Of a DNA stretch of 64,000 nucleotides, positions 27,062-39,100 are shown in pieces. Origin of the DNA: Bacteroidota bacterium (GTDB lineage Bacteria > Bacteroidota > Bacteroidia > Bacteroidales > UBA12481); assembly GCA_018669475.1 (NCBI GenBank), contig JABHCC010000023.1, forward strand, positions 62,001 to 126,000. Direction: 5' to 3'. Position 1 is the first letter of the stretch. Every line of letters begins with the position of its first letter. The position numbers and the translations under genes were made by a program. Below the pieces are notes generated by a model that worked only from the letters and a program-made list of their open reading frames with translations, was not told the origin of the DNA and made no database searches.

Positions 27062-29406
27062 ATTACTCCCATATTCAGAGTAAGTACATTTCTAAATTTC
27101 GCCTGCAAATATTCTTCATATAGTACTCCTGCATACACTCTGAATATCCATTTTTCGGATAACAGCCGGCGGTATGCTCCAACAATCGAATATGCATTCA
27201 GGGATTGTCCCGGATTCCAATTAGGATCATTCACATACCACAAAGGATTATCTGGCGAAACACCTGAACCAACAGAAATTTGAATCCAATCTTCTGATGT
27301 TTGCAGGAAGTGCCTCAGAGATATTGAATATCCAGAAGCTAATTTTGTCACTCCTGTCGGATTAGTCAAGGACACCACCCTATTTGGGGAAAATCTGGCT
27401 CCTACTGTTACCATATTATTCCCAAAATATTTTGTGATTCCTGCATCAAACATGAGAACATTCAATGTATCTGTAGCGTTTTTGTAATATGCATAATTAA
27501 ATCCACCTGACACTTCCCAGCCATTTTTTAATCCCTGATATACATGAGCCCCAAGTACATGCCTGGCAAAAACCGCACTTGGTGAGATCGCATATGAAAG
27601 GTGAAAATACCTTTTCTTAAGTGGGAACATTGGGAAGGCGTCAATCTGAAACTGCACACCTCCATTTTTCATAAAGGGTGTGGTATCATTTGAAACATAA
27701 CCTGTGTTCAAAGAGCCAATAAAGGTGCCAATATCATTTGTTCTGTAATATTTCAGGCTATACATATTCCATCTTCGTATCAATGGTATTGTGTAGCGAT
27801 TGTGCGAAAATTCTGCCGAAATACCGTTGATTGCCATGGGTCCCTTTTGTCGGTAATATGCTTTCCTAAGCTCTTCATTATCCGGATCCAACATGAGAAG
27901 GCTTTCAATAGTTTCATTAGAATCACCAATTTCACCCATTCTTTGTTGAAACTGTGACTTCTTCAACGCCAAAGGCATATCATCCGGATATATATCCAAA
28001 CCATAATCCAATCTTTCAATTGCCTTATCAAATTGCTTGTCCCAGGCTTCAACATTAGCCATGGCAATAATGAGGTCATAATTATCGAAAGAGTCATCCA
28101 ATAGGCTATCAAACCAGGTTCTCGCCTGATTATACTCCTGGTTCCATGCGTATGTATTTCCCATTAATAATCTTGCATCCACATGAGAAGGGTCAATTTC
28201 AAGAACTTGCTGACAAAGTTTTCTTGCATCAAGGATTTGACCTAAGGCAGCCAGGCTACTTGCCTCCACAATCAGATTATCCGCATCAATACTAGTAAGA
28301 TTCTCCGTACTGGAAGCGATATCCAGATGTTCAATGTATTGTCCAGCTCCAGTTTTCCTTAATCTATTATATGCCTGAACATACAAGGCATTATCGGGAT
28401 CCATTAATAGTCCCTGATATATGATCTTTTTAGCTTCAAGCACTCTACCCTGCAATTCAAGTACTTCTGCTCTACGTAAAATAAAAGCCTCATCATCGGG
28501 ATACAACCTACTGCCAAGATCGCAATACTCCAAGGCTTTATAATACTGCTTATCCCATTTTTCAATATCTATGGCCGTAAGAATACCATCATAATATCCT
28601 GTTGCTTCAAGATTTATTTCATCTAACTCTTTGCGGGCATTAATATAATCGCTACCCCAGGCAAAAGTTTGAGCTGCTAATACCCTAGCCTGAAAAAACT
28701 CAGGACGTGCTTCCAGAATATGATATAGCAAATATCTTGATTCACCGTACTCACCTGTCCATGCATATTGTTGTGCCTGTGAAAACAGGGTATCCACATT
28801 AACTATATCGACCGGTCCGAACCTGTTACTCGGATCAACAACAGCTGGCTTCACAGGCACCGCTTCCTTCAATTCAAAGTAAAAAATTCGTGCCTCCTCG
28901 TGCGTAGGTTCTATTCTCAGGAGATTAAGTAATGCCCTTTTAGCAGTGGTAAAATCTCCTGATAATCCAGCTGCTCTGGCCTTCTTTAATAACAAATCTG
29001 TATCCTCAGGATAAAACTCCAATGCAGCATCTGCAACCTCCACAGCAGTTAATGGATGATCTGAAAATATCTCAACATCTACTAAAGCTTTTAAGGCATC
29101 GATATTGGCATTTTCATAATCAAAAATAGTATAATATATATCCCTGGCTTCTCTATATTGCTTGTTCCAGGAGTAGGTATTTCCTAATAATAACCTTGCA
29201 TCCACATACTCAGGCTTATCTCGTAAAATCCTATTACATAACAATCTGGATTGATCATATTGGCCATCCCATGCCATTTGTGTAGCAATTCGAAGGGCTT
29301 CATCATAATTAAAACTTCCTGATGCTACATCCTGAGCACTCAGACTGCCAGACCAGAAGCCTAGTGCCAGGAAAAATACAAATAGAGTTCTTTGCATATC
29401 GATCAT
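27046..29406 (-). CDS. TPR protein with YaiO-type outer-membrane beta-barrel
   Basis: A 786-aa exported protein with a signal peptide ending near SLSAQ. About 500 residues of TPR repeats follow, with repeated units like VDARLLLGNTYSWN and a near duplicate VDARLLMGNTYAWN. From about residue 524 comes a beta-barrel resembling the YaiO family (GISAEFSHNRY, LKYYRTNDIGTF), ending in an aromatic-rich strand (MGVIYLFD). A periplasmic TPR scaffold with a barrel recalls PgaA/AlgK-AlgE-type polysaccharide exporters. It abuts the receiver gene (zero-base gap) in an Hpt-receiver-TPR/barrel operon. The exporter role is inferred from architecture and context. Confidence 0.85.
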   Translation of the reverse strand: MIDMQRTLFVFFLALGFWSGSLSAQDVASGSFNYDEALRIATQMAWDGQYDQSRLLCNRILRDKPEYVDARLLLGNTYSWNKQYREARDIYYTIFDYENANIDALKALVDVEIFSDHPLTAVEVADAALEFYPEDTDLLLKKARAAGLSGDFTTAKRALLNLLRIEPTHEEARIFYFELKEAVPVKPAVVDPSNRFGPVDIVNVDTLFSQAQQYAWTGEYGESRYLLYHILEARPEFFQARVLAAQTFAWGSDYINARKELDEINLEATGYYDGILTAIDIEKWDKQYYKALEYCDLGSRLYPDDEAFILRRAEVLELQGRVLEAKKIIYQGLLMDPDNALYVQAYNRLRKTGAGQYIEHLDIASSTENLTSIDADNLIVEASSLAALGQILDARKLCQQVLEIDPSHVDARLLMGNTYAWNQEYNQARTWFDSLLDDSFDNYDLIIAMANVEAWDKQFDKAIERLDYGLDIYPDDMPLALKKSQFQQRMGEIGDSNETIESLLMLDPDNEELRKAYYRQKGPMAINGISAEFSHNRYTIPLIRRWNMYSLKYYRTNDIGTFIGSLNTGYVSNDTTPFMKNGGVQFQIDAFPMFPLKKRYFHLSYAISPSAVFARHVLGAHVYQGLKNGWEVSGGFNYAYYKNATDTLNVLMFDAGITKYFGNNMVTVGARFSPNRVVSLTNPTGVTKLASGYSISLRHFLQTSEDWIQISVGSGVSPDNPLWYVNDPNWNPGQSLNAYSIVGAYRRLLSEKWIFRVYAGVLYEEYLQAKFRNVLTLNMGVIYLFD

Positions 29407-29778
29407 TTATCTCCGTAAAAGCATCTTTTTTACTCTGATTGATAACTCATTTGGGCTAAATGGCTTTGTCAGATATTCATCAGCACCTAATTCAAATGCC
29501 TGCAGAACAGTATCTTCATTTCCAACTCGTGACAAAACCATAATAGGAAGTTTAGATTGAAACTGCACACGAACGAGATTAATCAACTCCAAACCACTAA
29601 CAAACGGCATTAGCATATCAGTTATAATAATATCAAATGAATCCATAGATCTGGATACCATTTCACTAGCTTCTCTACCATCTTTAGCAATTATAACTTC
29701 ATGTCCATCTGCCTTCAATCTATGCTCTAATGTTTTTAACATCATAAAGTCATCATCACATACCATGATACGTGCCAT
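29407..29778 (-). CDS. Single-domain response regulator (CheY-like receiver)
   Basis: A 123-aa receiver with the acidic pocket (CDDD), phospho-acceptor D54 in ITDMLMPFVSG and conserved K in TKPFSPNE. It has no effector domain. It sits between the Hpt protein gene (12 bases upstream) and the TPR/barrel gene (immediately downstream), so it probably forms a phosphotransfer pair with that Hpt protein. Its output is likely by protein contact, possibly with the polysaccharide machinery. Confidence 0.92.
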   Translation of the reverse strand: MARIMVCDDDFMMLKTLEHRLKADGHEVIIAKDGREASEMVSRSMDSFDIIITDMLMPFVSGLELINLVRVQFQSKLPIMVLSRVGNEDTVLQAFELGADEYLTKPFSPNELSIRVKKMLLRR

Positions 29779-29790
29779 AATAATTAGCTT

Positions 29791-30144
29791 TTAGGTTAAG
29801 ATCGAATTAAAATCTCTTTTTAGTTCCAATAATAATTCCTTACAGAATGTATCGATGATTAGCCATTTTGCAGGAATATCTTCAATATTAAGCTCTTTCT
29901 CAGCAAGCCTCTCTAAATCGTTAGCGACAGGAATAATACTATTTGCACCAATCATATTCAGGTTTGCAATATAACGATGAATTAATTCTCTTACTTCAAC
30001 CCAATCCTCTATTTTCAAAAATTGTTTCATCTCGTCCAAAACTTTCGGAGTATTTGTGAAAAAGTATTGAATCATCTCATTCTTGAAACTCTCATCTCCG
30101 TCGGCTAATTGATCGAGATATTCTAAATCATAGAGCTTATCCAT
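29791..30144 (-). CDS. Hpt (histidine phosphotransfer) domain protein
   Basis: A 117-aa all-helical protein matching the Hpt fold, with phospho-acceptor H56 in ELIHRYIANLNMIGA. It would carry phosphate between hybrid kinases and the adjacent single receiver. It is the only Hpt gene in the window. The cluster of hybrid kinases at 4.3-11.7 kb lacks one, so a connection is possible but unproven. It lies 45 bases downstream of the giant CotH gene in the same orientation. Confidence 0.82.
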   Translation of the reverse strand: MDKLYDLEYLDQLADGDESFKNEMIQYFFTNTPKVLDEMKQFLKIEDWVEVRELIHRYIANLNMIGANSIIPVANDLERLAEKELNIEDIPAKWLIIDTFCKELLLELKRDFNSILT

Positions 30145-30189
30145 GGGTAATCCCTTTCTATCATTTAAATATATTGATTATACTTTTTG

Positions 30190-33100
30190 TCAATCCATCA
30201 TTATGAATCTTTTTGTTAACACCTGATTATTAATAAGTATGCGTATTAAATAAATTCCAGTTTTAAATCCTTCACTTTTTAAGTTCACAACAAACTCAAA
30301 GTTGCCATTAGGGTAATTCTGAGAACCATCATCCAATACCAATACTGTTTCGCCCATTGCATTCATTATCTGCATATTAAATACTGATGCATTCTCCAAT
30401 ATGACCTGAATATACAAATCCTGGCTAACGGGATTAGGATATATCCTTACTTGATTATTAAGGATTTCGGATTTCTCGAGACCACTGGAAGCCTGATTTG
30501 AGCGAAGTGGAGTTGGTTCATTAAAAAATACCCAAGGCAGTCCTGCGTCTGTTGTCCTTCCATAACTGATATTGTTTGTTTGAGCTGGATACATAATATC
30601 ATCAACAACACTCAACTGACCCAAATACCTCTGAGATAAAGCGATATACTCACCCCCGCCTGCTAGTTGGAAGTTGGTATGCTGAACACCCAGGTCTGGA
30701 TCACCACTGGGATAAAGCATTAGGTATCCTTTTGCAGATAATGTGGTTATTTCAGGTGAGGATACAGGGATTTGCCAAAACTCCAAATCTGAACTACGAT
30801 CGGTGATAAATAAACCCCCAATATCAACGGCTTCATCATTTGAGTTATAAATCTCAATCCAGTCATCGTACTGATTAACATTATTCAGATGCACACTAGT
30901 ATTCCTGGCCATGAATTCATTGATATACAAGCCACTTATAGCAGATGAATTGTCTGAATTTGATGCTCCGGGTGTAGGAGAAGCAAAGCTCTGCCATACC
31001 GGGTAGCCATCAGAAGCTCTACCATAAGAAACATCAGTTTGCTGTTCGGTATAGCTTATCTCATCGATAAGAGAATAAGTTCCATTCTGCATTAAATAAA
31101 GTCCGATTTCTCCACTGCTTCCGGAGAGCATAAAAGATAAATGGTATTCACCAGCATCGGAATCATCATCAGCTCTTAACACCATAAAACCATTTGGTTC
31201 AATAAATAATAAATCATCATCCGCGGCACTAAGAATGTGCATGTCCGGTGTACCAAGATCTCTTGTAATGCTGACATCCTTCAAATTAAGCATGTGTGAG
31301 GATCCATTATACAATTCAATCCAATCGCTCACATTTCCATTTTCATCTGGATAAAAAGCATAACTACGTGCCACAAATTCATTTAGAAATAGCTCTTCAA
31401 GCGGAGCAGTTTCATTAGGCTCTCCAGGTGTTCCACCAATGAAATAACTGGTCCTCCAATTTTGCACAAAAGAGTTATCCATGAATGGATCTTTCAGTTC
31501 AAGACTAGGCCCTTTTCCATTTGGCCATTCAGTCCAATCTTCACTATTATTGTAAATGACAAAATCTATTTCTGAGTCATCTGCTGATAATAATCTTACA
31601 ATTCCAGAACTTGAAGGTAAAGATCCATTATCCCATTCAAAGCACTGTATACCCCTGGCTGCATAAATTTCCTTACTCTCACAAATCACTAAATACTGAT
31701 ATGGCATTAACACCTGAGACTGAGGAAAATCATAATTGACATCACCAGTTATTTTGTAACCTGCTAGTTCCACCTGAAAACTATTAGGATTATAGAGCTC
31801 TATAAATTCAGAACTTTGGGCATCTTTGGGAGAATAATGTATCTCATTAATTATTAAAGAACTAAAGCTTTGTCCTCCTCCCAAATATTGGTAAGCACCC
31901 ATTTCGGTGATAGTACCATCATCATCAATTGCTGAAGATGGATCACCGGAGTTGATACAAGGAGATCCTGGAAGTAATGTATAGTCAGATATTCCTTGAT
32001 CATTGAAAACTGGATCTCCCAATATATTGCCAGTCCCGACATGAACTAATTCTGTACTCAATGTGAAATCAAGCTCAAGTGAAACACTTCCCTCCGAATA
32101 TATATCGCTGTCTGACTCCGATAAAACTGAATTATGGATCTGAACACCTGGATTATTTCCGCCAATATTTCCATTAATTATTCGGATGGCCTCATTATTA
32201 TTATGAAAAGTGAGATGATCTACAACAGCTTTTGAGTTACCATACACATAAATACCCACCCCTGAGGTACCAATAGCAGAGTTTTCAACATATAGATTAC
32301 CTGACAAAGATGCGATAGCCACATCCGCAACACCTTCAAAAAATGAGTGCTTAATTATGGCATCTATTTGATTTTCTATCTGAATTCCACTAGCATCCAA
32401 ATCATCAAAATATGAGTTCTCAATAAGTATCTCATCTGTTGTACCTTCTTTTTCACCATAGGATAGTATTGCCATAGGATCTCCAGCACCTACTCCTGCA
32501 TTTGTACCAGGAATATCCACAAAATAGCAGTGATTTATCAATGATGATGATTTTTCAAGTTCAACACCACTTGCCAACCCAGATATGACACAATCCTGCA
32601 TCTCAAGATGAGAGTTGTTCATATATACTGCTTTACCTTCATTTTCAATCAAGTAAACATTATCTAAAACTAAATCAGCATAACTTGATACAATAGCCTG
32701 ATCTTGGAATCTCCCAATATTTGAAGGACTGCCTCCTCCTCCACCTGTAATAAAACAATGTGAGATTGAAGAATAGCTGTTGAGGTTATTAATCTGTATC
32801 CCTCCCCAATTCTCTCCTGATTCAAGAGGCATGATAATGACGGGGTCTTCCTGAGTTCCTTCAATAATAATATTCCCTTCAACAACAAAATTGGCGTATT
32901 TGGAGACAAGAATTCGGGTTCCAGCTTTAATAGTTAATGTGGCCGTTGACGGAATTAGAATCGTATAAGTAATGTGATAATCATGCTCCTTGGTCCAAGT
33001 TTCTGACCTGCCTAATTTCTCATTTCTGGTACGAATAGGACGATACTCATCATATTGCACATGCAGGCTGTCCTCTTCAATTTTCAACACCCCTGATTGC

Positions 33101-36100
33101 TCATATCCCGGATCGATCCAGGATATTCCTAGTCCCTTATTAAAAACAATATTCTGAGTTTGCTTACTGTCCTGTTCCAGATCTAAAGCAATATTCTGAT
33201 TAATCATTTCAGGATAAGGGTATTTTTCTCCTCCAAGCACAGTAATAACGGGAAAAATTTCATTTTTTGTAAAGATTCGTGGAGCTCTCAGATACTCACT
33301 GGACCTAAAATTGGAGCTTTTTGGTGTTGGCGTGTCATATATCATCCATTTCGTGCCTCCATCCGGGTAACAAGCGTAAGATTGATTCTCCGGAATCAAG
33401 TCATACACAATTTTTGACACTAATTGCATGGTGGTAGCATCGCTTTCTAAATAATATAATTCCAACTCTCCTCCTGTATTTTCAGGATTAAGTTGAAGAT
33501 GCGAAAAACCAAGGTCTGGTTTTCCATCCAGATTAAGTAGCAAGAATCCACCAGGCTTTATCAATGTAGCGGAAGGATCAGAGATTGATATTTGATCCTG
33601 CTGTAATATTTTTGAATCTTTTATTATCCATCCCCCTGCATTGACAGCATAATCACTACCATTGAAGATCTCAATCCAGGAAGAAAACTCATCGGCATCA
33701 TTCCTGAAAAAATCTTCATTTTTTAACATTATCTCATTAAAACTAATTTTTGAAAAATCCGGAACTCTGTTCAGCCTGCCAGGTGTTCCCCACACTTCAT
33801 AGCTTGAGCGCCAATTGATCGCTTGTGAATTGTTTTCTTGTGGATCTGATAATTCTAAAGAAAACCCATTTCCATCAGCCAAGGGGGACCATGGTTGTTT
33901 ATCTGAATATTCTATCTGATTGATTATATCGCCAGTAGAGCTAATAAATTGAATAACTTCACCAGTATTGGACAATTTGCCATCATCATATTCAAACACC
34001 TGACATTCCAAATCGGAATATGCATTCTTATCAGCAACAACCATTAAATACTCACCTGCATCCACCCATGTGTCAAATGGGAAAACAAAATCAACAGCTT
34101 TTGATATTTTATATCCGGAGACATTTATCTTATTTGAAGTTGGATTAAAAATTTCAATGAACTCCCATTCGTCATCAGGCCCCTGATTATCAGGAGCATT
34201 ATAATAAATCTCATTAATAATTACATCTCCTGCTGTTCCATTATTGTATGGATACCTGCCCATATCGGTACGGGTACCATCCGGATCGAGCTCACTAAGT
34301 GGGTCACCGGAATCAATTGCTGGCGAACCGTTCAGTAATCTGAAATTATCATCATGTGAATTTAAATATTCAGCTTCACCTTGCAGGTTATTCTCACCAG
34401 GCAAAACTTGCTCATCAGAAAGGCAAAAAAAGAATGCGGGTCCCAAAGAATACTCATCATGCATTTCTTGATCATGATAATTTGTCAAAATTGAATTATA
34501 TACATCTACACCCCCAAAGCGTTGATTGTATAATGGACGTCCGGTTTTGTGGAAGGTAGTATGATTAACAATCACCGAAGACCACCACCCTGAGGAGATT
34601 CCAATATTGCAATCAATAACTAAGCATCTATCATAATATGCAATAGACCTGTACCCTATTGATGAGGCCTTATCAATAATATCATAAAAACCACAATTCC
34701 TGATTATTACATCGGTTTCAAGCATGTCAATCGCATCATCCTCCACATTGACAACAACACAGTTTTCAAATATGGATGGGCCGACAGAATTGTTGTATTC
34801 CTTCCAGAAATATATGCCATCAGCATCATCACTATCAAGAATTCTATCAGGGTCAGGCATATCCATAATCCATGAATTTGATACTTCACTGTATGAATTT
34901 CTAAATTCAGGTCCCATTGCACTGGTGGCAAACAAACAATTATCGATTTTGATTTGCGCGAACTCTGAACCAAATGCTTTACCAATATTATCAAAAACAT
35001 AACAATTTGACAGTTTCAAATCGGCCTGATCAGCCCTGATAACAGCCTGTGTTTCTGTATGATAAAACTGATGATCAAAATCATTCCCGCCAGACACAAA
35101 AAAAGCATAATTCAATTCTGATTCCGAATCCTGCTCTTTGATCCATAACCCTCCCCAGGGTTCATCTTCGTTCTGAGGCATAAAAACAACAGGACGTATT
35201 GATGATCCTCTAATTTCCACCGGGCCATTACTAATGATATTCACCTCATTACCCAGCTTTATTCTGGCCCCTCTTTCAATAGTCAAAGAACCAAACTGAC
35301 CAATATTCAGATCGGTATTAATCAGGTAATCGATACCACTAAGAAGGGTTAAATCAGAGTTGTAATCCTCAAGTAAGGTAATAGCAGGAATTTGATCCTT
35401 TACTTGAACAAAGCACAAATCATCGAGGTCTTCAATGGTAAATTCAAAATCATCTGAAGCTTCAATGGTAGTCAAGACATATCCAACACCTTTTCTACAT
35501 AGGATGGTTGAAGGCGAGAAACTTACATTTGATGCCAAAAGGCTTTTGGCACCTTCAAAACTCTGATCAACTGAACCATCTTCGTTTAGCACTTTAATAT
35601 ATATAGGAACCTGGTCTCCTGATTCAATTTGATATGGCGCAATAATAAATTTAGAATTTGGCAAATTGATATCTCCAGGACTAGGTTCATCATATCTTTG
35701 CCATTCACCTGAACCATCTGGAAATCTCCCGAATGATTCACCATCTCCCTGAATTTCATATTGAATGTAATCAAGTATGGTGATAAATCCAGTAGTAGCC
35801 AGGCTCATAGTTAGATCGCCTGACTTTCCCGAGAGCTTGAAATCTGCATGTAAAGCCCCTTTTTCGGGATCACTATCTGCTACTATCAGGATAAACTCCC
35901 CGGGCTCTAAAATTGTCAACTCAGGTGCTGAATAGTCTATCTGCCATTTCATAGGTTCATCATATCTGTCGCTGAAGTATAATCCAGCGATATCGACAGA
36001 GTGATCTCCTGTATTCGAAATTTCAAACCAATCCAGGTTCTTCAAATATCCCTGGTCAACAGGATTTGCCAATAATTCATTTAAATGAATTCCTTCATAA

Positions 36101-39100
36101 TATCTTGAATTCTCCAGAAGGGGACTTCCTCCAGTAGCCAGGCTAGCAGCCCAATTTTCTGCTAAACTATTATCCTTAGAACCATGAATCAGTTCGATTG
36201 AAGAGCCATTAAGTAAATTATTCAGTGGCCATGGTGCACTAGTTCCATATGTCAGCTGATCGGCGATCTCACCAGAAAGTGCTCTTAGGACAATTGATTC
36301 TCCATCATATGCCAAGTCTCCTGAGGTCCATTGATATATCTTACCCGGAATAGCCTGAAAAACAGAACTATTCTTACAAATTATTACTCTTTCGTTTGGT
36401 ATTAACACTGTACCTGATGGAAAAACAAAATTTATCCCCTCGGTAAAAGTAAATCCACTAACATCAACAGTCTTTTTCGAAAAATTAACCAATTCAACAA
36501 ACTGTGCCTGATTTCCTCCAATATCATCCGCCGGAGCATACAATATTTCTGAAATAAGAATGGGACCCTGAGAAGATTTACTAAAATAGGCGGTTATATT
36601 TAAGTCGACCGAGCTCTCAATGACTAATTTATTTGTAGAGCTGCCCCCTTGTCCTAAACCAATTAATTCTAAATCGAAACTCAGATCAGGTGAATTAACG
36701 CGATCCTGATGAATTTCAACAGCGATAATATTATCTCCAGGCAGCATGTAATCAGACGAAAAGTTATACTCAAAATAAACTGACTCATCTAGCCAAGGAG
36801 TCATCTCTGTAGCAAGACTTGAATAGACAATATTACCGGATGGCATATTAGATCTAGCCACCTCAGTTCCATTTACGTATACTACAGCTCCATCATCTCT
36901 GAGCAAACCGATCCTGATCAAATCAAACTGATCAGGATTATCCACATTAATTGTTTTTCGAAAATAAACAGTGGAAGGCTTATTGTCAGGATCATTGCCA
37001 AACCCAATTTCAGTCTCAACTACATTATCATAGCCAAGAGGCCCTAATCCATTTTTCCAGTCTGTATCATCAAATGACACTTCTCTCCAAATAGTTCCTA
37101 AATCTACTCCAAGTTCATGGTATTTCCAGTCAGATTCCTTTGGAATCAGAATAAGAGAGGAGGTAGCTACACCGGATGACCATGATTCAAAAGAGTACCC
37201 TGGATGAGACAAAGCTTCAAGTTCAAAGGCAACACTATTATACATCTCACCATTGAATTGATCACCAGTTACATATTTTCCATTAACAAGTAATTCGCCA
37301 GCCTCCGCTGGTTCAACAGAAAAAACAGTTGAAATCTTTCCACTTAGGCCAAAATAATTATTCAGATATTGTTCGGTATACTGAGGTCTGTTTTTTGCAT
37401 AATATCTACCTATTTCAACCTTTTGAGCCCAATCTGCCTTGTCAACAACCATACCTGGATAAGTTCCGCCCCATTTTTCCAGATGACGGTTTATTTGATG
37501 ATCAATGCGATCAGCTAAACTATCAATGAAGTGTATCATTCGGTTTTCCTCGAATGTTGTTTGGTCGAGTGCAGCAAGTCGTTGAATAAATCTTTGTCTA
37601 AAACTTTCGTTTGTTATCAATCTGGAGAACACCGGATCGTTATCTCCGATACTTTTAAGAATATCGGCATCAACTATGCTATAACCGTAATCAAGATCAA
37701 ATAATAACCATTTAAACTTGCCACCAGGTACTTTTGGACGCCATACCCGACGGTTATGCCACCAGCTTTTGTTGGCTGTTAAAACCTCTGCTGAGATGTA
37801 ATCTATAAAATTATCAACATCAATCATTGACTCAACAAAATCGAAATTCGAATCAATTGTTAAATCATTGTGTTCAATAAAATTAAGTAATATTTTATAT
37901 GCAGCAGCATCTCCTGCTTTAATCTCAATATATGCTGGTGAGAAGTCATTGTCAATATATAACAGATCAATTCCATTGGGGTCTATTCCATGATGCTTGG
38001 CCAAATAGGATTCATTATATTTTTCTCTGAAATTATGAATCCCCATATACTCCCCATTAATGAAAAGAATACTCTGCTTCAAAGCTTGCACATCCAGGGA
38101 GGTTTGATTCTCAATAGCGCTCTGAATCATTCCATCCTTAAACAGGGTGTATCTCCAATCATCACTAGAACTTCTGAGAATAAAACTTTCAAAATACTGC
38201 AAATCAGAACTGGGGAAAATTGGATAATCAATATAATTCTTACCATCTGTTTCCCTGGGAAATATTGCCAGTGATTTCTGAGGAAAATTAATAGCTCCTC
38301 TACCGAATAGTCTTATATCAACATTGGCGATGAATGCAAGAGAACCATCCTCTTCAAATAGTTCAAATGTTGCCGGGCGCTCCCATTCCTTTCTATCCTT
38401 AACATTCTCATCAATATAAAACCCAATTTCATTATTGTATAAATAATCATCCTCTAAAGCAATTGAAACGATTGGAAGATTTATTCCCTCATTAATCAGA
38501 TAGGTATTCGTTTCAACGAGACTGGATAACACTCCATCTTGTATTATCCTTGCTTTAACAACCTGCGTTTCATTTATAGAAAGTGGACTATTGTATTCAT
38601 GGGAATAGATATCCGGAGTGCTGCCATTTAATGTGTAATAGATCTTTCCAGATTTATTAACATTCCCAATACTCAATTGTATTCCAGAAGTATAAATCCC
38701 CCCTGCTATGCTAAACACTGGTTTTGCTACACGATCAGAAGAGTTAACGCCTAATCCATTATTAGTACCAACAGTGGATTCTGAGAAGAATTGGTTTTCA
38801 TTTATATTATCAGGGTTTCTTCCATACGATATATCAGTTTCCTGCTTTGGAAAGATCAGAGTATCAACAATTCCTCCCTGCCAATCATATAGCCCTAAAA
38901 TTTCACCGTTTGAGGATAGCTGGAAATTAGTATGTCTGAGGGTATCGCGATTATCAGCATAAAAAAGAACAAACTCGCCAGGGCCAAGTTTAATGTTATT
39001 TGGTATACGCCATTTTTCAGTTTCAGAAGGATCATCACTGAGAAAATACCCTGAGATATCCTGTTGTTCATCTGAAACATTATATAATTCAATTAAATCA